Shown here: positions 56,566 to 64,000 of the stretch, one piece after another
Layout: the number at the start of each line of letters is the position of its first letter
Position numbering within the stretch: the stretch's first letter is position 1
From: Arthrobacter terrae
GTDB lineage: Bacteria > Actinomycetota > Actinomycetes > Actinomycetales > Micrococcaceae
Direction: 5' to 3'
Assembly: GCF_015708085.1 (NCBI RefSeq)
Contig: NZ_JADNYM010000015.1
Span: 50,044 to 114,043, forward strand
DNA: 64,000 nucleotides
Made by a program: the position numbers and the translations under genes
Notes under the pieces: generated by a model
The model's database searches: none
Seen by the model: the letters and a program-made list of their open reading frames with translations, nothing else
Told to the model about the DNA's origin: nothing

Positions 56566-57938
56566 CAGCGCTCCCCCTCGGTGCCGCGCGGGCCGCTCTG
56601 CCGGGATGGGGTGTTGAGCTTGCCGTCCAACACGGTCGGGTGCCCCCGGTAAAACGTGGCGACGACGGCGCCCGGGAGAACCCGTCCGCTGAACGGTGAA
56701 TTGCGTCCCTTAGTCGCCATGGTCCGCAGGTCCACTTGCCAGCGCGCGGCAGGATCGACCAGCACCAGATTCGCCGGCTCACCGACCGCAAGTGGACGTC
56801 CATGGCCCGCGAGCCGGCCGATCCTGGCCGGGGCCGCGGAAGTGACGCGGGCAAACCCTTCCCAGTCCATCAGCCCGGATTCAATCATGGTGTGCTGCAC
56901 CACCGATAGCGCGGTTTCCAATCCGGTCATTCCCATCGCGGCCTGAGCCCATTCACAGTCCTTGGCCTCGCTCGGATGTGGAGCATGATCCGTGCCGATG
57001 ACATCGATGGTGCCGTCCGCCAGCGCCGCCCGCAGCGCTGCGACATCCTCTTCGGCGCGCAGCGGGGGGTTTACCTTGTACACCGGGTCGTAGCTGCGGA
57101 CCAGCTCCTCCGTCAGCCACAGGTGATGCGGCGTCACCTCGGCCGTGACCTTTATGCCCCGTGCCTTAGCCCAGCGGATCAGCTCCACCGAACCGGCGGT
57201 GGAGACATGGCAGATGTGCAGCCGGGAATCAACATGCTGGGCCAGCAAAACATCCCTGGCAATAATCGATTCCTCGGCCACCGCCGGCCAGCCGGCCAGC
57301 CCCAACACCGCGGAGACTTTGCCCTCGTTCATCTGGGCGCCTTCAGTCAGGCGCGGTTCCTGCGCATGCTGGGCAATGACGCCGTCGAAGGCCTTGACGT
57401 ATTCCAGGGCCCGACGCATCAGCACCGGATCGCTGACGCAGATCCCATCATCGGAAAAGATCCGGACCCGGGCACGGGAATCCGCCATGGCGCCCAATTC
57501 GGCCAACTGCTTGCCGGCAAGCCCGACGGTCACTGCACCCACCGGGCGTACATCGACCCAGCCGGCATCCCGGCCCAAGCTGAATACCTGCTCCACCACG
57601 CCGGCAGTGTCGGCGACCGGAGAGCTGTTCGCCATCGCATGCACGGCGGTATAACCGCCCAGCGCGGCGGCACGGGACCCGGTTTCCACCGTTTCCGCAT
57701 CTTCCCGGCCCGGCTCCCGCAGGTGGGTATGCGGATCGACCATCCCCGGCAGCGCGATCAGTCCGTCTGCGTCGATCACCGTGGCCGAGGCGGCGCTCAG
57801 CCCGGAACCGATCTCAACAATCCGGCCGTCCTGCACCAGCAGATCCGTCCGCGCTTTGCCCAGCGGTGAGGCACCCCGGATCAGGTAGCGGGCCGTGGCT
57901 TCAGGTCCGGCCTGGCCTGCCGTTTTCTGTGCTGTCAT
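56565..57938 (-). CDS. pyrC: Dihydroorotase
   Basis: Zinc amidohydrolase of pyrimidine synthesis, 457 aa. HxH metal motif at His70/His72 in [28 protein letters not shown] carries the catalytic Asp. Type I dihydroorotase length. Start ATG 57938 overlaps the pyrB stop (ATGA). Confidence 0.97.
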   Translation of the reverse strand: MTAQKTAGQAGPEATARYLIRGASPLGKARTDLLVQDGRIVEIGSGLSAASATVIDADGLIALPGMVDPHTHLREPGREDAETVETGSRAAALGGYTAVHAMANSSPVADTAGVVEQVFSLGRDAGWVDVRPVGAVTVGLAGKQLAELGAMADSRARVRIFSDDGICVSDPVLMRRALEYVKAFDGVIAQHAQEPRLTEGAQMNEGKVSAVLGLAGWPAVAEESIIARDVLLAQHVDSRLHICHVSTAGSVELIRWAKARGIKVTAEVTPHHLWLTEELVRSYDPVYKVNPPLRAEEDVAALRAALADGTIDVIGTDHAPHPSEAKDCEWAQAAMGMTGLETALSVVQHTMIESGLMDWEGFARVTSAAPARIGRLAGHGRPLAVGEPANLVLVDPAARWQVDLRTMATKGRNSPFSGRVLPGAVVATFYRGHPTVLDGKLNTPSRQSGPRGTEGER

Positions 57939-58987
57939 CGGGCATTCACTCCGGTTTCATCGGCGCGGGTGTTCGGAAGATTGTCTACTGAGATGCTCGG
58001 GGACTGCAGCCGCGCCACGGGATCGCGCAGATCCCCGGACAGCAGCAGATACAGCACCGCCATCCGGACGGACACGCCGTTTCGCACCTGTGCCAGCACT
58101 GTGGAACGGGAGGAATCCGCTGCCGCTGAGGAGATTTCCAAACCGCGGTTCATGGGGCCCGGATGCATGATGATCGTGTCCTTCATGCCGAGCGTGTCCA
58201 ACCGCGCCAACCGTGCATCGTCAAGACCCCAGCGGCGCGAATACTCCCGGGTGGACGGGAAGAATGACGCGTTCATCCGCTCGGCTTGGACACGTAGGAC
58301 CATAATCGCATCCACGCCTGACTCGAGCACCGAATCCAGGTCGTAACTGACCGCGCACGGCCAGTGCTCGACGCCGACGGGCAGCAGAGTGGGCGGGGCC
58401 ACCAGGGTCACCTCGGCGCCCAGAGTCTGCAGTAACCAGACATTGGATCTGGCGACCCGTGAATGCAGGACATCCCCGGCAATCGCGACCCGCAGTCCGG
58501 ACAGATTGCTGCCGGTCGAATCCGTCCCGTTCAACCGCGCCAGGTGCCGGCGCATGGTGAACGCGTCCAGCAGCGCCTGCGTCGGGTGCTCGTGGGTGCC
58601 GTCCCCTGCATTGATCACGGCGGCATCGATCCATCCCGATGTCGCCAGCTGCGCCGGTGCACCGGAGGCCCAGTGCCGGATCACCACAGCGTCCGCGCTC
58701 ATGGCTTCCAAGGTCTGCGCCGTATCCTTCAACGACTCTCCCTTGGAAACGGAAGAACCCTTGGCTGAAAAGTTAATGACGTCCGCTGAAAGACGCTTGG
58801 CGGCTGCCTCAAAGGAAATCCTGGTCCGGGTGGAATCCTCGAAAAAGAGATTCACCACAGTACGTCCGCGCAGGGCCGGCAGCTTCTTTACCTCGCGCTC
58901 GCCGACCGCCGCCATTTCCTCCGCGGTGTCCAGGATGCGTATTGTGTTCGCCAGGCTCAGGTCCTGGGTGGACAGCAGGTGCCTCAT
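57935..58987 (-). CDS. pyrB: Aspartate carbamoyltransferase catalytic subunit
   Basis: 350-aa transcarbamoylase. [15 protein letters not shown] binds carbamoyl phosphate; [16 protein letters not shown] and [13 protein letters not shown] are conserved substrate loops. No pyrI gene lies in the window, as usual for Gram-positives. Start ATG 58987 overlaps the pyrR stop (ATGA). Confidence 0.98.
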   Translation of the reverse strand: MRHLLSTQDLSLANTIRILDTAEEMAAVGEREVKKLPALRGRTVVNLFFEDSTRTRISFEAAAKRLSADVINFSAKGSSVSKGESLKDTAQTLEAMSADAVVIRHWASGAPAQLATSGWIDAAVINAGDGTHEHPTQALLDAFTMRRHLARLNGTDSTGSNLSGLRVAIAGDVLHSRVARSNVWLLQTLGAEVTLVAPPTLLPVGVEHWPCAVSYDLDSVLESGVDAIMVLRVQAERMNASFFPSTREYSRRWGLDDARLARLDTLGMKDTIIMHPGPMNRGLEISSAAADSSRSTVLAQVRNGVSVRMAVLYLLLSGDLRDPVARLQSPSISVDNLPNTRADETGVNAR

Positions 58988-59574
58988 AAGCCTGCCTCGA
59001 TGACGACCTCATCCGAACCGCTCCAGCCAGAGCCGGCGGCGTCGGTCTCGATCAACCGGACCCGGACCTTCTCGGCCGACGCCGTCGGCAGGTTCTTCCC
59101 CACATGATCGGCGCGGATGGGCAACTCCCGGTGCCCGCGATCGGCCAGCACAGCGAGCCGTACCGCGCGGGGCCTGCCAAGATCCACCAGAGCGTCCAGC
59201 GCAGCGCGGATCGTACGGCCGGAAAACAGAACGTCGTCCACTAGGACAACCACTTTGTCGTCGATCCCCGCGGCCGGGAGTCTCGTCCGCTCGGGGGCCC
59301 TGGTCGGCTGTCTTGCCAGATCGTCGCGGAACATTGTGACATCCAACTGGCCGACAACCTCGTCAGCATCGATGCTCGGGTCCGTTGCCGCAAGCTTCGC
59401 CGCAAGGCGCTGCGCGAGCGGAAAACCACGGCGGGGAATGCCGAGCAGAAGCAGATCTTTGGAGCCCTTGTTGGCTTCCAGAATTTCATGGGCTATACGA
59501 GTGAGCGCGCGGTCGATATCCGCTGCGCTCATGACGACGCGTGACGCGCCTGCAGCAGCTGCTTCAGGAATCAT
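58984..59574 (-). CDS. pyrR: Pyr operon attenuation protein / uracil phosphoribosyltransferase
   Basis: RNA-binding regulator of pyr genes with weak uracil phosphoribosyltransferase activity, 196 aa. PRPP motif [18 protein letters not shown] and [13 protein letters not shown] are present. The ATG at 59574 follows GGAGG by 6 bases; an open frame extends nine codons upstream through the binding site and is unlikely. First gene of the pyr operon. Confidence 0.96.
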   Translation of the reverse strand: MIPEAAAAGASRVVMSAADIDRALTRIAHEILEANKGSKDLLLLGIPRRGFPLAQRLAAKLAATDPSIDADEVVGQLDVTMFRDDLARQPTRAPERTRLPAAGIDDKVVVLVDDVLFSGRTIRAALDALVDLGRPRAVRLAVLADRGHRELPIRADHVGKNLPTASAEKVRVRLIETDAAGSGWSGSDEVVIEAGL

Positions 59575-59595
59575 GTCTCGCCTCCCCCTTCCCCG

Positions 59596-59605
59596 CCTCA
59601 CTGGA
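59596..59605 (-). promoter_or_regulatory. Candidate PyrR-binding loop in the pyr leader
   Basis: The reverse strand reads TCCAGTGAGG, matching the conserved loop TCCAGNGAGG of PyrR RNA sites. It lies about 22 bases before the pyrR ATG and ends 9 bases before its GGAGG. PyrR bound here could cover the ribosome binding site, as described for mycobacteria. No terminator is visible in the leader, so translational control is more likely. Confidence 0.65.
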
Positions 59606-59645
59606 CGGAATTAAAAGGATCATTGCATCCCAAAACTATCACAGC

Positions 59646-59711
59646 GGCCGCTTCCCGTGATCAGGGCGGTGGCTCCCGGTGGTCACAGTGGCCGCTCCCC
59701 GGCGGTCAGGG
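59646..59711. repeat. 22-bp tandem array over the SDR stop codon
   Basis: Three units of 22 bases of the GGCCGCTCCCCGGCGGTCAG type are directly adjacent (59646, 59668, 59690). The third contains the SDR stop (59706-59708, reverse strand). It also lies in the region upstream of pyrR. Confidence 0.75.
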
Positions 59712-60602
59712 CGTGGGCATGCCACCATTTACGTTCAAGGTCTCCCCCGCAACGTAGCTCGACTCCGAAGAGGCTAGGAACACATAGGCCGGTGCCAGTT
59801 CTGTAGGTTGGCCCGCGCGGCCAAGCGGAGTTGATTTGCCGAACTCGGGGAGAGCCTTCTTCGGCTGTCCATCGGATACCTGCAAAGGCGTCCAGAACGG
59901 CCCGGGGGCCACAGCATTTATTCGGATGCCCCTTGGAGCAAGCTGCTGTGCCATTCCTTTGACAAAGTTGTTAATGGCAGCCTTCGTCATCGCGTAATCG
60001 ATCAGATCCTTCGACGGCAGATAAGCATTCACCGATGTGGTGGCAATAATAGACGAGCCTGGCTGGAGGTGGGCCAGCGCCGCCTTGGTAATCCAGAACA
60101 GGGGGTACACATTAGTTTTAAAAGTCTGATCAAACTGCTCGTCGCTGAGGTCCTCCAACCGCTCACAGGCGATCTGTTTCCCGGCATTACTGACCAGAAT
60201 GTCCAGACCGCCGAGCCCGTCCACAGCCTTCTGCACCAAACCCCTGCTGGCTTCAGCATTGCTGATATCCCCGGGAAGAGCGACAGCAGTTCGGCCGCAT
60301 TCCTCGATAAGCCGGACTATCTCCTTCGCGTCGGGCTCCTCCGCGGGCAGATAAGACAACGCAACATCGGCACCTTCCCGCGCGAAAGCGATGGCTACGG
60401 CGGCGCCAATACCAGAGTCCGCGCCGGTAATCAGAGCGCGCCGCCCGGCCAGCCGGCCGGTACCACGATACGATTCCTGACCTCGGTCAGTCTGCGGCTC
60501 CAGCTTCTGATCCAGGCCTGGCTCGGGTTGGTCCTGCTCCGGGGGGCTGATGTACGGGTATCGCGTCGTAGGATCCTGAAAAGTGTACTGGTCAGCAGAC
60601 AT
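59706..60602 (-). CDS. SDR family oxidoreductase (YghA-like)
   Basis: 298-aa short-chain dehydrogenase. LITGADSGIGAAVA (about 57-70) binds NAD(P); NAG follows in LVSNAGKQIA; YAMTKAA is the YxxxK catalytic pair; NVNGGMPTP ends the protein. The long N-terminal tail (1-50, FQDPTTRYPYISPPEQDQPEPGL) is typical of YghA-type stress-linked SDRs. ATG 60602 follows AGGAG by 6 bases. Substrate unknown. Confidence 0.92.
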   Translation of the reverse strand: MSADQYTFQDPTTRYPYISPPEQDQPEPGLDQKLEPQTDRGQESYRGTGRLAGRRALITGADSGIGAAVAIAFAREGADVALSYLPAEEPDAKEIVRLIEECGRTAVALPGDISNAEASRGLVQKAVDGLGGLDILVSNAGKQIACERLEDLSDEQFDQTFKTNVYPLFWITKAALAHLQPGSSIIATTSVNAYLPSKDLIDYAMTKAAINNFVKGMAQQLAPRGIRINAVAPGPFWTPLQVSDGQPKKALPEFGKSTPLGRAGQPTELAPAYVFLASSESSYVAGETLNVNGGMPTP

Positions 60603-60760
60603 TAGACTCTCCTATTTCGTTTCATCATCGGAGCACGAATAGCGTTGCACTGTCTTCAGTAGAGGCGTCAACAGAGGTTTTGGCAACGTCCAAAGCCTAC
60701 TTACTACCTAGGCAACTACGGTTCCGGCGGCAAGAACGGTCCGCGTTGCCGTTGCCCGCA

Positions 60761-60979
60761 TTACCCGCCCGCAGGCCCGAACTCCCGCGCCAAAACGTCT
60801 TGTACGGCTTTTAGCTCGTCATAGGCAATCACCCATTCCCTTCCGCTGGGCAGAAGGAAATCGCCGGTAGTAGACGCCTGGGCATCCTGTTCTGCTATTG
60901 CGCGCCGGAAATCAGCAGCGCTTTGGCGCTCCGTTTCCGCCGCGAGTTGTGCGGCTTGTTCAAGGTCTGATTTGTTCAT
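60761..60979 (-). CDS. Small hypothetical protein (72 aa)
   Basis: Starts MNKSDLEQAAQLAAETERQ and ends with EWVIAYDELKAVQDVLAREF. No membrane segment; mostly helical and acidic. ATG 60979 has GGGAG about 9 bases upstream. It lies 158 bases upstream of the SDR on the same strand and starts 97 bases from the divergent PrsW gene. I do not recognise a family. It could be a real small gene because of its codon use, but this is not certain. Confidence 0.55.
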   Translation of the reverse strand: MNKSDLEQAAQLAAETERQSAADFRRAIAEQDAQASTTGDFLLPSGREWVIAYDELKAVQDVLAREFGPAGG

Positions 60980-61076
60980 GCCTTCAGGCTCCCACACTGG
61001 CGCCCGGTGCGGCTAGAGAGCCGCCGACCCGGACCGCCGGCTAGGTGGCGGCCTTCGTCGCGCATACGCTTATCAC

Positions 61077-62435
61077 ATGACGGAGCCCGTGCCCTCGCTG
61101 GACCCCGCCGGCCCGGAGCAGCAGCCCGTAGACGCACAACCGGCACACACGGAACCGGAACTGTCCAGTGGTAGGTTGCCCGTCGCCGTCGTACGGCCGC
61201 GACCGCAGTCCGGACTCGAAGGAAGCCGCGCATTCCGCGTCCTCAATGTCGTCTTGGTAGCGCTGCTGGCAACGGTGGCTACGACGACGCTCATTTACTT
61301 TGCGAACGCACTCGGCGCCAGCGTTTTCTTGATCTGCGGAGCTCTGGCCCTGGTTCCGTTGGCGATTTGCCTGCTGACCCTGCTGTGGATTGACCGGTGG
61401 GAACCGGAGCCGAAGAGTGCACTCATCTTTGCGTTCTGCTGGGGCGCTGGCATGTCCGTTGTGGCCTCCTTCGTTGTCGGGCAATGGGTCAAGCCAATCC
61501 TGCTGGCCGGGGCAACGCTTACAGATCCCACGACGGTCAGCACGCTGGTACAGGCACCGCTCGTGGAGGAGGCGTCCAAGGGTCTTGGAGTCTTACTGAT
61601 ATTCCTGCTCCGCAGCCGGACCTTTGACGGCCCCATTAACGGCGTCGTCTACGCCGGTACCGTTGCAGCAGGCTTCGCGTTTACGGAAAATATTCTCTAC
61701 TTTGGCTCCGCTATGACAGATCTTCAGCAAATCGGTCCTAGCCTGGTAATCACTTTTGTCATACGGGGCCTCATGTCTCCATTTGCCCATGTCATGTTTA
61801 CTGCTGTTTTGGGTGCGTTTGTGGGCTATGCCGCTCGCTATGGCCGTACCTGGCTTGTCATCTGCGCTTGGCTTGTCGGGCTTGTCCCCGCGATGCTGTT
61901 GCACGCACTGTGGAACAGCAGTTCGCTAATTGGGGCCAATTTTCTGATTATTTACGGCGCCCTGCAATTACCGATATTCATTCTGTATGCGCTCGGCATT
62001 GCCCTGCTTCGCCGGTCTGAGGCACGGCTGACCAGACGCAGACTGACCGAGTACGCCGATTCCGGCTGGTTTCTGCCGAACGAAATCGGAATGCTTGGAA
62101 CCTCCGAGGGGCGTCGTCGGGCCATTGTCTGGGCCAAGACCTTTGGCGGCGGCGCGACGATGAAACGCTTCATCAACCTGGCCACCCGGGTTGCTTTCAC
62201 CCGTGAGCGAATACTTCTCGGCCCCCAACCGGCTCAAGTGCGGCAGCGGGAAACCGTACGCTTAGAGGGCGTCTTGCTGGAAGGAACGACGGCGGCACGG
62301 GCGGCGCTGCTGATACAACACGCCAACAAGCCGGCACACGCCACCGGGCCACGCCCGGTGAGCGCGCTGAATCCAGCTGAGCTTAATGACGACAAAGGCG
62401 GTGCCGCGGAATCCTCCGCGCACCGCCCTGGCTGA
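61077..62435 (+). CDS. PrsW family intramembrane metalloprotease
   Basis: 452-aa multi-pass protein. Glutamic-type PrsW motifs: EEASK (Glu164, Glu165, Lys168) in VQAPLVEEASKGLGVLL, AFTENILYFG, and His residues in HVMFTA and LLHALWN. Eight or so hydrophobic segments span 55-330; a soluble C-terminal tail of about 120 residues follows. In Bacillus PrsW cleaves an anti-sigma factor; no such partner is nearby. The start is the ATG at 61077 with no strong ribosome binding site. A hairpin is encoded within the last 13 codons. Confidence 0.9.
   Translation: MTEPVPSLDPAGPEQQPVDAQPAHTEPELSSGRLPVAVVRPRPQSGLEGSRAFRVLNVVLVALLATVATTTLIYFANALGASVFLICGALALVPLAICLLTLLWIDRWEPEPKSALIFAFCWGAGMSVVASFVVGQWVKPILLAGATLTDPTTVSTLVQAPLVEEASKGLGVLLIFLLRSRTFDGPINGVVYAGTVAAGFAFTENILYFGSAMTDLQQIGPSLVITFVIRGLMSPFAHVMFTAVLGAFVGYAARYGRTWLVICAWLVGLVPAMLLHALWNSSSLIGANFLIIYGALQLPIFILYALGIALLRRSEARLTRRRLTEYADSGWFLPNEIGMLGTSEGRRRAIVWAKTFGGGATMKRFINLATRVAFTRERILLGPQPAQVRQRETVRLEGVLLEGTTAARAALLIQHANKPAHATGPRPVSALNPAELNDDKGGAAESSAHRPG
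62397..62427 (+). terminator. Hairpin within the 3' end of the PrsW gene
   Basis: GGCGGTGCCGCGGA (62397-62410) pairs with TCCGCGCACCGCC (62415-62427) with one bulged base and a 4-base loop. It ends 8 bases before the end of the stop codon. It may act as a transcription terminator shared with the converging nusB. Confidence 0.6.
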
Positions 62436-62457
62436 ACTCTTGATAAGTCCTCACAGG

Positions 62458-62895
62458 CTAAGCCAGCAGCGTTGGTTTCAGCTGCTGCAATCGGCCCAAA
62501 AGACCGTTGATGAACTGCGGCGATTCGTCGGTGGAGAGGAACTTGGCAAGTTCAACGGCCTCACTGACGGCCACACCGTCAGGCACGTCGTCATTGTAGA
62601 GCAGCTCCCACGTGCCGATCCGCAGCAGAATCCTGTCCACCGCGGGCATCCGCTCCAGGGACCAACCCTGTGAATAGGTCTCCAGGAACTCGTCGATGGT
62701 GCCTTGAAGGGCGCATACGCCCTCCACAATATCGACGGTGTATAGGTTGATGATCTGATCGGTGCGCTCACGCCGCTGCCTGATCGCTTCAGTTACCGAG
62801 ACGGAACGCTGCTCCGCCTCGAACAATATGTCAAGAGCCCGGCGGCGCGCCTTGCTTCGCGCGGAATTGGGCCGGGTTGAATCCGGAGAAGCCAC
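62458..62895 (-). CDS. nusB: Transcription antitermination factor NusB
   Basis: 145-aa RNA-binding protein of rRNA antitermination. KARRRALDILFEAEQRS, then LERMPAVDRILLRIGTWELL and GVAVSEAVELAKFLSTDESPQFINGLLG are the family signatures. The GTG at 62895 overlaps the efp stop by one base, so the two are coupled. Confidence 0.97.
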   Translation of the reverse strand: MASPDSTRPNSARSKARRRALDILFEAEQRSVSVTEAIRQRRERTDQIINLYTVDIVEGVCALQGTIDEFLETYSQGWSLERMPAVDRILLRIGTWELLYNDDVPDGVAVSEAVELAKFLSTDESPQFINGLLGRLQQLKPTLLA

Positions 62896-63458
62896 TAGTC
62901 GTTGACACGTCCCAAATAGCTGCCGTCGCGGGTATCCACCTTGACGCGCGTGTTGTTTTCCACGAACAGCGGGACTTGGATCTCATAGCCGGTTTCCAGT
63001 GTGGCCGGCTTCGTGCCAGCCGACGAACGGTCCCCCTGCAGCCCAGGCTCCGTATAGGTGATCTGCAGAACTACGGACGGAGGAAGCTCAATGTACAGCG
63101 GCGTGCCCTCATGGATTGCAATATTTACAGATTGGTTTTCCAGCATGAAGTTGGTGGCGTCGCCGACTGTCTCGCCGCTGACCGTGATTTGGTCGAAATC
63201 CTGGGTATCCATAAATACGAAGTCAGCGCCGTCCTGGTACAGGTACTGATAATCGCGGCGATCAACAGTTGCGGTCTCGATTTTCAGACCCGCGTTGAAC
63301 GTCTTGTCCACCAGCTTCCCGGAACGGACGTTACGCATCTTGGTGCGGACAAAGGCTCCGCCCTTGCCGGGCTTGACGTGCTGGAACTCAACGACGTTCC
63401 AAAGTTGGCCCTCGAGCTTCAGGACCGTGCCGTTCTTGATGTCATTAGTAGTTGCCAC
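62895..63458 (-). CDS. efp: Translation elongation factor P
   Basis: 187 aa, the normal length. [20 protein letters not shown], the loop [10 protein letters not shown] with Lys32 at the tip, [13 protein letters not shown] and the OB-fold C-terminus ending in [14 protein letters not shown]. It rescues ribosomes on polyproline. The GTG at 63458 was chosen because it gives exact family length; the frame is open upstream. efp-nusB is the conserved order. Confidence 0.97.
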   Translation of the reverse strand: MATTNDIKNGTVLKLEGQLWNVVEFQHVKPGKGGAFVRTKMRNVRSGKLVDKTFNAGLKIETATVDRRDYQYLYQDGADFVFMDTQDFDQITVSGETVGDATNFMLENQSVNIAIHEGTPLYIELPPSVVLQITYTEPGLQGDRSSAGTKPATLETGYEIQVPLFVENNTRVKVDTRDGSYLGRVND

Positions 63459-63845
63459 TGTTTCTCTTTCTATCTGCCGGCTATTGTTCCCGGGCCCGCC
63501 GCTCATCCGCTGGGCGGGAGCTAATTTCGGGTTTAGGGGAAGAGTTATCAAAAATCCATTGACCATTCTACCTGTTCTTCGTCAGCTGCCTACACGTCAA
63601 TTTTCGAGGGCAGAGAGTCAGGTGGAGAACTGGTATCCCGCCGCGTGGGCTAGTCTGAGTCCGATAGTCGGTACTCAATGCCTCCAAGCTTATGGTGTGG
63701 GGCCTGCTGGTTTAGGGGCCGGTGATGATGGTGCGGGCGAAGTTTTGGGCGTCTTTGAGGTTGTCGTGGTAGGTGTTGCGGATCCAGGGGTTCCCGGCGT
63801 AGCGGGCTGTCGTCTCTTCGCCCAAGGCGGTGCCAGCTCCGGTGT
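63459..63845. other. Intergenic region upstream of efp
   Basis: About 390 bases between efp and the HNH fragment. A short imperfect palindrome GAGTCCGATAGTCGGTACTC is at about 63656-63675. The reverse strand is open from 63990 to 63712 in the wrong frame relative to the HNH gene. I see no supported gene here. Confidence 0.5.
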
Positions 63846-64000
63846 TTAGGCCGGTGGCGGTGTGGTGGTGGTGGTGGAAGCGTGGGCGCGGGTGTTGGGT
63901 CCGTATCTCAGGTAGGGGATCCCGTCGTCCATGGTGACTTCCAGGATCCCGGCGTGGACCAGGGAGTGGCAGGAAGGGCATAGGGCGCACATGTTGGATA
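63846..64000 (-). CDS. HNH-type endonuclease, C-terminal part (runs off window)
   Basis: The last 51 codons are in the window. The reverse strand from the edge reads MCALCPSCHSLVHAGILEV, with CxxC and HxxxH metal-type residues of an HNH nuclease, then DDGIPYLRYGPNTRAHAS and a TTTTPPPA tail before TAA at 63846-63848. Actinobacterial genomes carry many such proteins, often with an N-terminal DUF222 domain that would lie outside the window. Identity of the full gene is unknown. Confidence 0.75.
   Translation of the reverse strand, partial: SNMCALCPSCHSLVHAGILEVTMDDGIPYLRYGPNTRAHASTTTTTPPPA

Noticed and set aside
63712..63990. Frame with a His run on the reverse strand
   Set aside because: It is offset from the HNH frame; the HNH frame has Cys/His motif residues and a plausible tail.

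Overview
The window reads as core chromosome of a high-GC Gram-positive actinobacterium, most likely Micrococcales/Micrococcaceae (Arthrobacter-like). Support comes from the actinobacterial integration host factor (mIHF) next to gmk-rpoZ-coaBC-metK, the degenerate PriA, DUF3097, the many GTG starts, the hrcA-dnaJ-rsmE and phoH-ybeY-CNNM-era clusters, and a pyr operon with a membrane-anchored gene between pyrC and carA, as in mycobacteria. I see no phage, insertion sequence, CRISPR array or tRNA gene. Two genes run off the window: leuA at the left edge and an HNH-type protein at the right edge.

Layout. 1-5.3 kb: leuA with a leucine-rich leader peptide, an M13 metalloprotease, a DUF427 protein and an LCP cell-wall ligase. 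5.4-13.8 kb: a leftward translation and stress block (hrcA, dnaJ, rsmE, then phoH-ybeY-CNNM-era coupled by ATGA/GTGA overlaps), interrupted by a rightward GerMN lipoprotein; a CIRCE-like operator lies upstream of hrcA. 13.9-18.6 kb: DUF3097 and DUF4870 proteins, hemW, lepA. 18.8-22.6 kb: a large FAD/Fe-S oxidoreductase and rpsT. 22.6-32.2 kb: holA, comEC, comEA, a TPR protein, a DJ-1/PfpI protein, degV and leuS. 32.4-37.9 kb: glycerol use (glpK, glpF, glpD) with a divergent SorC-type regulator. 37.9-41 kb: an ABC exporter with a LolA-like exported protein. 41-44 kb: aldo/keto reductase, alpha/beta hydrolase, glycosyltransferase. 44-51.3 kb: priA, metK, coaBC, rpoZ, gmk, mihF. 50.5-59.6 kb: pyrR-pyrB-pyrC-(PH-like)-carA-carB-pyrF, tightly overlapping. 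59.7-64 kb: an SDR, a small protein, a PrsW protease, nusB, efp and the HNH fragment.

The gene content is mostly ordinary. The unusual material is between and at the ends of genes: (i) candidate leader peptides with leucine codons ahead of leuA and leuS; (ii) a candidate PyrR-binding sequence just upstream of the pyrR ribosome binding site; (iii) very long perfect hairpins after pepO and pyrF, and hairpins built into the coding 3' ends of two genes; (iv) many short tandem arrays (13-26 bp units, each locus with its own unit) at gene junctions, several running over or directly next to stop codons, plus in-frame 15-30 bp duplications in protein linkers and tails. I did not find a clearly new multi-gene system. 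The best candidates for follow-up are the leuA and pyr leaders, the TOPRIM-like DUF3097 protein and the junction tandem arrays.
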